DNA from: Psychrobacter sp. Cmf 22.2
Lineage (GTDB): Bacteria; Pseudomonadota; Gammaproteobacteria; Pseudomonadales; Moraxellaceae
DNA: 64,000 nt
Direction: 5' to 3'
Assembly: GCF_001921745.1 (NCBI RefSeq)
Contig: NZ_MRYA01000007.1
Coordinates: 62,001 to 126,000 of the forward strand
Part shown: one piece after another, positions 17,627 to 26,312 of the stretch
How positions within the stretch are numbered: the first letter of the stretch is position 1
Layout: each line of letters opens with the position of its first letter
Program-made: the position numbers and the translations under genes
The notes under the pieces: model-generated
The model's input: only the letters and a program-made list of their open reading frames with translations
What the model was told of the DNA's origin: nothing
Databases searched by the model: none

Positions 17627-17694
17627 ATTCAAGATAATGAGACCTTGTAGGGTGCTTTTTAAGCACCGCTTACCGATAATAAAAGAAGAAAAAT

Positions 17695-19482
17695 ATGTCC
17701 GCTCAGCAGTATTCGATAGTGATTGATTTACGTTGGTGTCTTGATGAATTGTTGGCAGACAGGGTGATTGACCAGCGTGGCTACAATTTGGTGATTACCA
17801 GTCGCCGTGATAAGGCGCAGCATCCGCTACTGACGATTAGTGAATTTGGTTTGCCAAATGGTCATGCGCTTGATAACAGCTCTGAGAATAAATTAACGCT
17901 CGCATGGCTCAACCAATGGCTGGCCGCCAAAGCAGATATGCCAATATTTCGCATTGATCCGTTAAAGGTTGATGTGCCGGCAGTGACGCGGCTGATGTCT
18001 TTTGAGTATGCGCGCTCGCAGCATATTTTGCCGATTGAGGTTACATTAGATGAGGTCATCATCGGTACCGATCAGCCGTTTTATACCGATTGGCACACAA
18101 ACATCGAAAAAATCATCAAATCTAAAAGCTATCGCACGGTTTATATCAATCCTGAACAAATTAATCGCTATCGGCAAGAGTTCTACCAAGTTACGCAAGC
18201 GATTGCCGGCGCGAACAGCGTCCATAAGCGTGCAGCTGCTGATGTGACCAATGTTGAGGCCTTATTGCAGCTGGGCGACAATACCAATCCAGATGCCAAC
18301 GATCAACATATCGTCAAAGTCGTCGATTGGCTGTTGCAATATGCCTTTGAGCAGCGTGCCAGTGATATTCATCTAGAGCCACGCCGTGAGACGGGAAAAG
18401 TGCGCTTTCGAATTGATGGCGTGCTGCATACTGTTTATGAGATGCCACTGGCGATTATAGTCGCGGTGACCGCACGTGTTAAAATTTTAGGACGTCTTAA
18501 TGTCGCAGAAAAGCGCAAACCGCAAGATGGTCGCTTAAAAACACGTACCCATAATGGGATGGAAACCGAGCTACGTCTTTCTACCATGCCGACTGCCTTT
18601 GGCGAAAAGCTGGTTATGCGCGTCTTTGACCCAGAAGTACTGGTGCGCTCGTTTGCTCAGCTTGGCCTGTCGGGTAAGCAGCTTGAGACTTGGCATGAGC
18701 TGACAGCACATCCCAACGGCATTATTTTGGTCACTGGTCCGACGGGCTCTGGTAAAACCACGACGTTATACAGTACGCTCAAGCAGCTAGCGACGGAGCA
18801 GGTCAATGTCTGTACTATCGAAGATCCTATTGAGATGATTGAGCCAGCCTTTAACCAAATGCAGGTCAATGCAGGCGTGGATTTGCACTTCGCTGATGGT
18901 ATTCGCTCCTTGATGCGTCAAGACCCAGACATCATTATGGTTGGTGAGATTCGTGATGCTGAAACCGCCAACATGGCTGTGCAAGCATCCTTAACTGGAC
19001 ACTTGGTGCTCTCGACGTTGCATACCAATGATGCGCCCAGTTCAATCACTCGCTTACATGATTTAGGAATTCAGCCGTTTTTGACTTCGGCAACTATCTT
19101 GGGTGTGATGGCGCAGCGATTATTACGGACGTTATGCCCGCACTGTAAGCAAGCCGTTGATGTTACGCCAGATAGCGAGATAGCTATCCAGTGGCAAGAG
19201 TTGGTACAGCCTTGGCGCGCTGCTGTGCCAGCACAAATCTATACGGCGCAGGGCTGTGAGCACTGTCGCCATACAGGTTATCAAGGCCGTGTCGGTCTGT
19301 ACGAGATCATGCCATTGTCGAATGAGCTCAAAAAGCTGGTCGCCGCTGATGCCAATTTGGATACGCTCAAACAACAAGCGTACCGCGAAGGCGTGCAGCC
19401 ACTGCGCCTATCTGGGGCAAAGCGTATCAGTGAAGGGGTCACGACCATAGAAGAGGTCATGCGCGTGGTGCCACTTAATTAG
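17695..19482 (+). CDS. gspE: Type II secretion system ATPase GspE
   Basis: This 595-residue cytoplasmic ATPase powers the type II secretion pseudopilus. An N-terminal GspE/PilB domain is followed by the ATPase core, with Walker A GPTGSGKTT (348-356), the Asp box CTIEDPIEMIEP, Walker B LMRQDPDIIMVGEIRD and the His box LVLSTLHTNDAP. The tetracysteine zinc site is complete (CPHC at 481-484, CEHC at 521-524), followed by GYQGRVGLYEIMP. The pseudopilin genes gspHIJK lie 3 kb downstream, separated by unrelated genes, and gspF, gspG and gspD are not in the window. A PilB-type pilus ATPase is the alternative, but the secretion context favours GspE. Confidence 0.88.
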   Translation: MSAQQYSIVIDLRWCLDELLADRVIDQRGYNLVITSRRDKAQHPLLTISEFGLPNGHALDNSSENKLTLAWLNQWLAAKADMPIFRIDPLKVDVPAVTRLMSFEYARSQHILPIEVTLDEVIIGTDQPFYTDWHTNIEKIIKSKSYRTVYINPEQINRYRQEFYQVTQAIAGANSVHKRAAADVTNVEALLQLGDNTNPDANDQHIVKVVDWLLQYAFEQRASDIHLEPRRETGKVRFRIDGVLHTVYEMPLAIIVAVTARVKILGRLNVAEKRKPQDGRLKTRTHNGMETELRLSTMPTAFGEKLVMRVFDPEVLVRSFAQLGLSGKQLETWHELTAHPNGIILVTGPTGSGKTTTLYSTLKQLATEQVNVCTIEDPIEMIEPAFNQMQVNAGVDLHFADGIRSLMRQDPDIIMVGEIRDAETANMAVQASLTGHLVLSTLHTNDAPSSITRLHDLGIQPFLTSATILGVMAQRLLRTLCPHCKQAVDVTPDSEIAIQWQELVQPWRAAVPAQIYTAQGCEHCRHTGYQGRVGLYEIMPLSNELKKLVAADANLDTLKQQAYREGVQPLRLSGAKRISEGVTTIEEVMRVVPLN

Positions 19483-19503
19483 CTATTATAGTTTAAGCTA
19501 TCT

Positions 19504-20169
19504 TTAGCGCTCCCAGCGTACATTTTGGCGAATGATTTTTGCAGGTGTGCCTGCAACCATACAGTTTGGCGTCTCAATGGGTTTGTTGACAAAAGCGCCT
19601 GCTGCAATGATACAACCGCTAGCGATAGTGACGTTTTTAGAAATGGTAACATTGGCGGCAATCCATATGTGATCTCCTAAGACAACATCAGCATGAGCAT
19701 CATTCAGTCGCGCATTAGAGTCTATATCATAGACCTTGTGGACGTCAGTCGCCCGAATTTCAATGCCGCGCGATATCATGCAAGCGCTACCAATGGTCAC
19801 GCTCTTATCGCGTGCCAAAATATAGCAATCTATGGCAGTGGTACGCGCACCGATATGAATGTGCAAATGATTGCCAACGATTAATAATTGACCAGAAAAT
19901 TTGACATGCTCTGCGATAGTGATTTGATTGTGACTGCCATTGATATCAATTTTTAAGGTATTAAATTGTCCATGCTCACTAATGGTGATTTGATTATCAT
20001 GACCTTTACGAATGGTAATAACTGAATTGCCAATAATACGAGCGTCTTTAGCAATATCGATATGATTATCGTGACCGTTGTCCTGCAATAAGAACCGTTG
20101 CTTGTAAAAATACTTAGGTAGCAGAGTCTTTACAATAGGGGGTAGGGTCACGGTTTTTTTCTGATTCAT
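19504..20169 (-). CDS. Hexapeptide-repeat acyltransferase (CysE/LacA/NodL family)
   Basis: This 221-residue left-handed beta-helix protein has many isoleucine-rich hexapeptide turns (for example GHDNHIDIAKDARI, GNSVITIRKGHDNQITI and GHDNQITISEHGQ). The catalytic end reads LGDHIWIAANVTISKNVTIA followed by CIIAAGAFVNKPI and the CoA-site signature NCMVAGTPAKIIR. A His in VHKVYD could be catalytic. Such enzymes O-acetylate sugars in surface polysaccharides. The N-terminal repeats with GHDNQI are unusually regular, and extend the helix before the active site. It converges with gspE, whose stop is 21 bases away. The substrate is unknown. Confidence 0.82.
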   Translation of the reverse strand: MNQKKTVTLPPIVKTLLPKYFYKQRFLLQDNGHDNHIDIAKDARIIGNSVITIRKGHDNQITISEHGQFNTLKIDINGSHNQITIAEHVKFSGQLLIVGNHLHIHIGARTTAIDCYILARDKSVTIGSACMISRGIEIRATDVHKVYDIDSNARLNDAHADVVLGDHIWIAANVTISKNVTIASGCIIAAGAFVNKPIETPNCMVAGTPAKIIRQNVRWER

Positions 20170-20410
20170 AATGATAAGGCTTGTGAAAGATGAATAAAGG
20201 GTACGACGTTTTTGCTAGTGATACGCCATTATTAGGGTAGCGCTTTAGTGTGGTGTTTGCCATATCTATAGCTTTAATAAAGTTAATTTGAATGCCATTA
20301 ATAGCTAACCTAGTAGTTTACTGTTAAACACCCCTTGAAAACAGTGCTGATTAGAGCAATAAATGTTCAACAGATCCTACACTTATTGATTTTTATTAAC
20401 GAGATTGTTT

Positions 20411-21199
20411 ATGTTTACTGATACTCATTGCCATCTAAACCGGTTAGATTTAACGAAGTATGACGGTCAGTTGTCCGGTGCAATTGCCGCCATGAAAGAG
20501 GCCAATGTCACGCGTGCGATGGCTATTATGTGTGATTTTGCCGAATATGATGAGATTGCCAGTATCGTCAGCACTTACGGTGATGAAACGCTAAATCTTG
20601 GTATGAGCGTTGGCATTCACCCTTGTGAAGATATTGGCGTATTGCAATCAGCGACGGTCGAGCGTTTGGTAGAAACCGCTGACGCTGAGCACGTCTGGGC
20701 AATAGGCGAGACGGGGCTGGACTACTATTGGTCAACAGAAAATAAAAAAGAGCAACAAGCCAGCCTTGCGCGGCACGTTCACGCCAGCCAAAGTTTGAAG
20801 AAACCTCTAGTCGTACATATGCGTGATGCTAAAGAGGATACTATCGATATCTTAAAAGCGGAAGGTGCTGAACATGGCATTATTCATTGCTTTACCGAAG
20901 ATTGGGAGACGGCCAAACGTGCGCTGGATTTAGGGTTTTATATCTCATTCTCAGGTATTGTCAGCTTTAAGAGTGCGCAAATGATTCAAGATGCTGCGCG
21001 CAAAATGCCTAAAGACAGAATACTTATCGAAACAGACAGCCCATATCTTGCACCTGTACCCAAACGTGGTAGGCCTAATGAGCCGGCGTATGTTCCTTAC
21101 GTTGCCAATTATCTTGCTGATATGTATGGCTGTAGTAGCAATGAAGTAGGAGCGCTAACTGCAAAAAACTTTGAAAATTTACTGGCACAGTACCATTAA
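20411..21199 (+). CDS. TatD-family metal-dependent hydrolase (deoxyribonuclease)
   Basis: This 262-residue TIM-barrel hydrolase has all the TatD metal ligands: THCHL near the N-terminus, the Glu in GETGLDYYW, the His in VVHMRDA, the His in IIHCFTE and the Asp in ETDSPYLAP. Known relatives are 3'-5' DNA exonucleases or D-aminoacyl-tRNA deacylase-like enzymes. The ATG at 20411 is used; an in-frame TTG six bases earlier is unlikely. A GAGA ribosome site is weak. There are no QatA, QatB or QatC neighbours, so it is treated as a housekeeping member, not as part of the Qat defence system. Confidence 0.9.
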   Translation: MFTDTHCHLNRLDLTKYDGQLSGAIAAMKEANVTRAMAIMCDFAEYDEIASIVSTYGDETLNLGMSVGIHPCEDIGVLQSATVERLVETADAEHVWAIGETGLDYYWSTENKKEQQASLARHVHASQSLKKPLVVHMRDAKEDTIDILKAEGAEHGIIHCFTEDWETAKRALDLGFYISFSGIVSFKSAQMIQDAARKMPKDRILIETDSPYLAPVPKRGRPNEPAYVPYVANYLADMYGCSSNEVGALTAKNFENLLAQYH

Positions 21200-21328
21200 A
21201 ATCGTTATGCTATGACCAGTCAGTCATTAATTGTATAGTCTTTTCGCCGTGTATCCCATTATTAGGTATAAGAGCGTAAGCTTATGATTATGCATAACTA
21301 TAATTAGTTCGCTATAAAAACGTTACAG

Positions 21329-21401
21329 CGAGACTGGTATAAATTTTTGCAGCCTCTGTCAGTGTAGACACAGCAAGCAAGAAAAAATTATACCAGTTGC
21401 G
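21329..21401. repeat. Dispersed hairpin repeat, copy 2
   Basis: The element begins CGAGACTGGTATAAATTTTTG and ends AAAAATTATACCAGTTGCG, giving paired ends around the block GCCTCTGTCAGTGTAGACACAGC. It differs from copy 1 (15017-15092) by only a few bases in the centre and arms. It lies in the 390-base gap between tatD and the TetR gene, where no gene is visible. Confidence 0.85.
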
Positions 21402-21588
21402 AATCACGTTACAACGTATTAGCTTTATTCGGTATCGACTACATTAAGCGAATATAAGTATAGTAGCTATTTATAGTTCATTATAGTTTTTATGCAGTCT
21501 TTATACTGACATTATCATTTCACTATCTATTGTACTGGTTATCGCAATATGGTCACGTGCTTATTTTGACCAAGTTTTAGGAGAGATT

Positions 21589-22278
21589 ATGAGTCGTCAA
21601 CATCAGTTTAAAGCGCGCGAAGAGAATATCTTAGCGATGGCTGAGCAGTTATTACTTGAGTCAGGCGACGGTGATATCACTTTAGACAGTTTGGCCGATC
21701 AACTAGATTTGGCAAAGGGGACGCTATATAAGCATTTTTCGAGCAAAGATGAGCTGTATCTGCGTATTATTATTCGTTATGAAGAGCAGCTGTTTGAGAT
21801 AAACCGTATTGATGATTGTCCATCAGCAGGAATTGCGCGGATGATATTTCAGCAACTGCTCAACCCGCAAAAAGCCATGCTGCTCAATCAAATAGAAGAA
21901 CGTCTGGCAGCTTCAGTGACTGGTCTTAATCGCCTGTTCGGTGAGCTATATGATATTCGCCGCCAGCGTATGAAGCGTTTGCTAGATATTATCAGCATTT
22001 ATCTAAAAGATGAGCGTAGTAGTTTGAGCACTCGTGATTATTTGTCTTCCATTTGGGCGATGGGTCAAGGCGGGGCGGGGCTGTTAAACTCCAGTTTTTA
22101 TCAGCGTTATCTAGGTCGCCGCGATACTCTACGTTATGTCTTTGTGCAGCAGATGCTTGAGTTGCCCAGTCATTATCCAGCTGATGCGACGGACCAAGAT
22201 GTATTGGATGAGGACATGCAAGAATTGGTTGAGCAAATTGATACAGAATCAGAAGAACATCGTAATACGACTTATTGA
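21589..22278 (+). CDS. TetR-family transcriptional regulator
   Basis: This 229-residue regulator has a TetR DNA-binding domain at the N-terminus: ENILAMAEQLLLESGDGDITL, then DQLDLAKGTLYKHFSSKDELY. The ligand domain carries no motif that names a substrate. AGGAGAG precedes the ATG. The gene ends 13 bases before the ATG of gspH on the same strand, so it is probably transcribed with gspHIJK. Its target is unknown. The C-terminal tail is acidic (DQDVLDEDMQELVEQIDTE). Confidence 0.88.
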   Translation: MSRQHQFKAREENILAMAEQLLLESGDGDITLDSLADQLDLAKGTLYKHFSSKDELYLRIIIRYEEQLFEINRIDDCPSAGIARMIFQQLLNPQKAMLLNQIEERLAASVTGLNRLFGELYDIRRQRMKRLLDIISIYLKDERSSLSTRDYLSSIWAMGQGGAGLLNSSFYQRYLGRRDTLRYVFVQQMLELPSHYPADATDQDVLDEDMQELVEQIDTESEEHRNTTY

Positions 22279-22291
22279 TAACAGGTATAAC

Positions 22292-23164
22292 ATGCCGATC
22301 ACTGCAAAGACCCGTTCCAGCTCAGTGGTCGAGCATGCTTTTTACCCCTCAGAGTATAAGCTATTTGACCTAGGCAACGACTCAGCTATAAAGTTGAGTC
22401 ATTGTTATCGTAATTCTCCTGAGCATTCTCAAAAAAGCTATTCGCAAAAAAAACATTTCCAAGCATTACCCAATCAAGCACTTTCTTCAAAAACTGTATT
22501 GCAAATACTAGCGCGTCCGCAGACTGGTTTTACCCTAGTCGAAATCATGGTGGTCATGGTTATTTTGTCTATATTTGCTGGCATGATTGCTGTATCAGTC
22601 GGCAGTAGCGAATCGCGAAAAAACCGCGCCTTTTACGAGCATCTTACTGACTCATTAAGCTATGTCAGGCTACTGGCAGCTGAGCGTATGCAGCCGATGG
22701 GTTTAAGCTTACAAGCAGACAAGCAAGGTCAAGTGACGCCCGTTATTATGAGTTTATCAAACCCTTATATTAGCTATCAGACCCAATCAGTCACGCCAAG
22801 TAACGGCGATAGTACGCCCAAAAATGCAATGGAGTTGTCTGCAGATTTGTCCGGTATGTCGGGCGCTAATGGCGACAATCCACCAATGCCCAGCTGGGAG
22901 CTAGAGACAGAAGTCACATTGCCAGAAATGCCAGCTGGGGTCAGTTTAAGCATTCAAAGTCTGCAGACAAGCAATGCATCGGGACTTGAGTCCACCCAAG
23001 TTTTGCAGCCTTGGTTTAATGGGCAGGCAGTGCCGCAGGTATTGTGGTTTGGTACTGGGCAAGCAACTCCTGTCACGATTGAGGTGCGTCATCAGTCACG
23101 ATTGGTCGGAGAAGTCATCACTATCATGCCGGATGGTAGTATGATGATAGGGCAGGGACTGTAG
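22292..23164 (+). CDS. gspH: Type II secretion minor pseudopilin GspH
   Basis: This protein is a minor pseudopilin of the secretion tip complex. The prepilin motif QTG|FTLVEIMVVMVIL is at residues 77-91 if the ATG at 22292 is used, with cleavage between G79 and F80. That leader of ~79 residues is far longer than the usual 5-15, so a TTG at 22499 (giving a 10-residue leader LQILARPQTG) may be the true start. The mature domain (SSESRKNRAFYEHLTDSLSY, RLLAAERMQPMG) matches GspH. It overlaps no neighbour and is followed by gspI three bases later. Start uncertain; family likely. Confidence 0.8.
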   Translation: MPITAKTRSSSVVEHAFYPSEYKLFDLGNDSAIKLSHCYRNSPEHSQKSYSQKKHFQALPNQALSSKTVLQILARPQTGFTLVEIMVVMVILSIFAGMIAVSVGSSESRKNRAFYEHLTDSLSYVRLLAAERMQPMGLSLQADKQGQVTPVIMSLSNPYISYQTQSVTPSNGDSTPKNAMELSADLSGMSGANGDNPPMPSWELETEVTLPEMPAGVSLSIQSLQTSNASGLESTQVLQPWFNGQAVPQVLWFGTGQATPVTIEVRHQSRLVGEVITIMPDGSMMIGQGL

Positions 23165-23167
23165 CAG

Positions 23168-23656
23168 ATGGTAAAGAGAAGTAAACCAACAGCGCACATG
23201 GCAACACATAGCACAAGCCAAATCTCGCTTGTCAAGCGTGAAGGTGGATTTACGCTGATTGAAGTGATGGTGGCGCTTGCAATACTAGCGGTGGTTGCTG
23301 TTGCCGCTAGCCGTGCCAGTAGTGCATATCTAAGCTCGGTTGAGGTACTACGTACACGCACGCTTGCACACTTTGTGGCACAAAACGCCGCGGCTGATTT
23401 ACGGATTCAAGAGTCGTGGTTGACAGCCAATAGCACGCAAACGATGGACGCCCAAGGCCGTACGTGGCAAGTAGCCATGACCGTTAATAATACGTTGTCG
23501 CCAGCGCTCAAGGAAGTAAATATCAGTGTTGCCCCTATCATTGATGGACAAGTGCGCTCAGCGGTAACAGATATCGATGTGATCTTAGGCAATGCAGAAC
23601 AAGATGTCGGTAGCTTAGATCTGAGTAGTTTAAATCCAAGTGGAGGTAACTTGTGA
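23168..23656 (+). CDS. gspI: Type II secretion minor pseudopilin GspI
   Basis: This 162-residue pseudopilin has the cleavage motif REGG|FTLIEVMVALAILAVVA (G27/F28) and a small C-terminal domain with RTWQVAMTVNNT typical of GspI. Its 27-residue leader is long; an internal ATG at 23198 would shorten it to 17. The last four bases overlap the GTG start of gspJ, an arrangement that suggests coupled translation. In known systems GspI, GspJ and GspK form the tip complex. Confidence 0.88.
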   Translation: MVKRSKPTAHMATHSTSQISLVKREGGFTLIEVMVALAILAVVAVAASRASSAYLSSVEVLRTRTLAHFVAQNAAADLRIQESWLTANSTQTMDAQGRTWQVAMTVNNTLSPALKEVNISVAPIIDGQVRSAVTDIDVILGNAEQDVGSLDLSSLNPSGGNL

Positions 23657-24426
23657 GGCAGCAACACGGCTTTACCTTACTTGAGCTGATGGTCGCGATG
23701 GCAATATTTGCGATGCTTGCCGTCGCAGGGTGGCAGGTGTTTGATGGGGTTAACCGTGCTCGCGAGCGGGCACAGTTCCATGCCGATCAGCTGGCGGTCT
23801 TACAATATGCATATTTACAATTGCAACAAGACATGGGTCAAATCATTGCTTATCAAGCACCTTCTACGCAAAATAGTAGCGCGAACGGCTCCAATCTAAA
23901 TACCAATACCAATAGCGAGCAAGACTCTGTAGCTGCTGAACCTTTTATGAGTTTAAACGGTGAGCAGCTTAGTTTTGTGCGTTTTGCTGATCCCGATCCG
24001 AGCTACCAAACCAGTCCAAGCTTGCAGCGTGTTGAGTATGTCTTTACAGATCAACGTCTTATCCGGCGACAATATAACAGTATCGAAAGTGGAGCTGATA
24101 GCGTCAGCCTAGATACAATATTGCTCAGTGGTGTCACAGCAGCGCGCTGGCAGGCCTATTTACCTGAAGTAAGTAACGACTTCCCTAGCGCAGGTAAGCA
24201 ACAGATTAATAACAATAATAGTAATAACCTTAATATTGATGAGGCAGAGACTGTCTTACTTCCTAAAGGAATAGGGATGAGCTTTACTTATCAAGATATG
24301 CCGATTACATGGCAATGGGCGCTCGCGCCGCAACCTCTGCCAGTTAATAGTAGTGGGCTTGATACGAATATAGGCGGTAATAGCGATAACGAAAATGATC
24401 CTGATAACATGACAAACGGCCAATAA
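23653..24426 (+). CDS. gspJ: Type II secretion minor pseudopilin GspJ
   Basis: This 257-residue protein starts at a GTG overlapping the gspI stop by four bases (GTGA). The leader is MRQQHG and the motif is G|FTLLELMVAMAIFAML. Family residues WQVFDGVNRARERAQF and LQQDMGQII follow. Asn-rich loops (NSSANGSNLNTNTNSEQ and NNNNSNNLN) and an Asn-rich tail are insertions relative to usual GspJ proteins. It belongs to the gspHIJK run. Confidence 0.88.
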   Translation: MRQQHGFTLLELMVAMAIFAMLAVAGWQVFDGVNRARERAQFHADQLAVLQYAYLQLQQDMGQIIAYQAPSTQNSSANGSNLNTNTNSEQDSVAAEPFMSLNGEQLSFVRFADPDPSYQTSPSLQRVEYVFTDQRLIRRQYNSIESGADSVSLDTILLSGVTAARWQAYLPEVSNDFPSAGKQQINNNNSNNLNIDEAETVLLPKGIGMSFTYQDMPITWQWALAPQPLPVNSSGLDTNIGGNSDNENDPDNMTNGQ

Positions 24427-24438
24427 TAGGAGGCGCTT

Positions 24439-25503
24439 ATGACAATGACAGCAGACTCCCAGCGCGGCGTGGCTTTATTGACCATCTTGCTTTTGGTTGT
24501 CAGTATTACAGTGGTAGCAGGGGCAATGCTTGCGAGCCAAAAAATCGTTATTCGTCGCAGTGGGCTACTATTTAATCAAGATCAGTTACTACAAGACTTA
24601 GAAGCAGGGAAGCAGCTAGCGATTACCATTATTCGCGCTGATGATAAGCTAAATGATAACGATAGCATGCAAGATATTTGGGCGCAGCCGTTGCCGCCTT
24701 ATACTTTAGGGTCGCATAGTATCACTATCGCGTTGCGCGATGAAGCCAGTCGTTTTAATATCAATAATCTTTATCATGATGACGCAGCCGATACCGATGC
24801 ATTGGAGATATTTCAGCGTTTGTTAACCCAGTTAAACCTAGAGCCTGAAATTGCGATCGCGGTACTTGACTGGCAAGACCCAGACAATGAAATTTATAAC
24901 GATGGCGGTGATGAGAGTGTTTTATATGGCGAGCAAACCAATATTCGTGCAAATAAAGCATTGCCCAATCAATCATTGGTTAGTATCGATCAACTCCAAG
25001 AGGTACACGGGGTAAACGCTGATACATTGGCAATTTTGCGTCCGTATATTACTGCGGTCCCTTATTTTGTGCCAATTAATATCAATACAGCAAGTCCCGT
25101 ACTGTTAGCTGCGTTGATGGAGGAGACGACCCCACAGCAGATGCAAACCCTGACAGATCTGCGTGCACAACAAGTATTGGTCTCTGTTGATGATTTATGG
25201 CAGCTACCACCATTTATCAGTATGGGTACTGAAGAGCGTCAAGGGTTTGAGTCGTTATTAGCGGTAGATAGTCAAGCGTTCAGAGCGCTCATTACCGCAA
25301 CTGGCAATAGCGATGTAGGCATCGCGCCGCAGCGGTATGCAACGGTATTAATCAGTAAAACGAACTCTGAAAATGATGACGACGATATAAATAATAATGG
25401 TGCTAGCAACAATGATGCTAGTAATACCAGCGGCAATAACAGGGAGGCTAAAACAGTAACAGTCGTAGCACAGCGCTTATGGGCATTTCGCCCTAGTTTT
25501 TAA
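24439..25503 (+). CDS. gspK: Type II secretion minor pseudopilin GspK
   Basis: This 354-residue protein is the large tip pseudopilin. The leader MTMTADSQRG precedes VALLTILLLVVSITVV, which lacks the Glu at position 5, as is normal for GspK. SRFNINNLYHDD and the segment PININTASPVLLAALM are GspK hallmarks, and the helical insert with WQDPDNE may bind calcium. AGGAGG lies just before the ATG. The C-terminal tail has an Asp/Asn-rich run (NDDDDINNNGASNN). The stop is 31 bases from the end of the convergent FabR-like gene. Confidence 0.9.
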   Translation: MTMTADSQRGVALLTILLLVVSITVVAGAMLASQKIVIRRSGLLFNQDQLLQDLEAGKQLAITIIRADDKLNDNDSMQDIWAQPLPPYTLGSHSITIALRDEASRFNINNLYHDDAADTDALEIFQRLLTQLNLEPEIAIAVLDWQDPDNEIYNDGGDESVLYGEQTNIRANKALPNQSLVSIDQLQEVHGVNADTLAILRPYITAVPYFVPININTASPVLLAALMEETTPQQMQTLTDLRAQQVLVSVDDLWQLPPFISMGTEERQGFESLLAVDSQAFRALITATGNSDVGIAPQRYATVLISKTNSENDDDDINNNGASNNDASNTSGNNREAKTVTVVAQRLWAFRPSF

Positions 25504-25533
25504 CAACCAGTAACATTATTCAAGAATGCATTG

Positions 25534-26214
25534 TTAATCATTAAGCTGCGTCTTTTCACTTGATTTCCAATTATAAGCACCATAGAACAACATTTGCGCT
25601 TGGCGTGTACAGTTGTGTAGCATTAATTGTTTTTTCTCTTCGATTTCTGCCGGATTCATCTCATCATCATGTTCTTCAGAATAGGTGAGTTCCAACCAAT
25701 CAATAATCCAAGAAAAAAACATATTGACCCCAGCTTCGGCCAATAAACGCCGGTCATAATCATTGATATGCGTAAAGGCAGGCTGCAGTGCTAAATCCTC
25801 TCCCAAGATTTTTCCATGCATTTTTATTAGATTACTGATGGCTTTACGGACAGCTTCTGAGCCGCCAAAGCGCTCACTGACCAAAAACTGCCAATAACGA
25901 GGCTGTGCATTGACGGTTTGTAAAAACAATTGAATGCTTTTTGCAATTTGACGATCAAAACTGCGCTTGCGACCGATCTGTAGACCATCACGTAAGATAG
26001 CAAGGGTACCGCCTAGCTCTTCAACGACCAATGCCTCACCTAGTGATTCCATGTCATCAAAGTGACGATAAAAGGCAGTCGGCACCACACCAACTTCACG
26101 AGTGACTTGTCTAAGACTAATGGAGCTAAATGATTGCCCAGTGATGCATAAGTCTAACACTGCATTAAAAAATGCTCGCCGGGTTTGAAGCTTTTTTTGT
26201 TCGCGACTGCTCAT
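25534..26214 (-). CDS. TetR-family regulator, FabR-like
   Basis: This 226-residue protein has a TetR-type N-terminal domain: QTRRAFFNAVLDLC, then SLRQVTREVGVVPTAFYRHFDD. This sequence and the fatty-acid-regulator-like C-terminal part (RYWQFLVSERFGGSEAVRKAI) resemble FabR, which represses unsaturated fatty acid genes. No fatty acid gene is adjacent, so the target is uncertain. It converges with gspK and shares its start region with the dGTPase gene on the same strand. Confidence 0.78.
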   Translation of the reverse strand: MSSREQKKLQTRRAFFNAVLDLCITGQSFSSISLRQVTREVGVVPTAFYRHFDDMESLGEALVVEELGGTLAILRDGLQIGRKRSFDRQIAKSIQLFLQTVNAQPRYWQFLVSERFGGSEAVRKAISNLIKMHGKILGEDLALQPAFTHINDYDRRLLAEAGVNMFFSWIIDWLELTYSEEHDDEMNPAEIEEKKQLMLHNCTRQAQMLFYGAYNWKSSEKTQLND

Positions 26215-26312
26215 AATATTTCAAAATTACCTAATAGATGTTTATCATACTCATTTCAACGCAAAAATACGAATGAAATACGCGGTCAGCGTTGATACTG
26301 ACAGCGAGATTG

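Noticed and set aside
18657..18869. Leftward ORFs inside gspE and similar ORFs inside carB, gcdH and davD
   Set aside because: They lie within strongly supported genes on the opposite strand and have no ribosome sites or recognisable motifs.
20411..21199. TatD gene as part of a Qat defence system
   Set aside because: No QatA, QatB or QatC neighbours; the genes around it are a surface acyltransferase, a repeat and a TetR gene.
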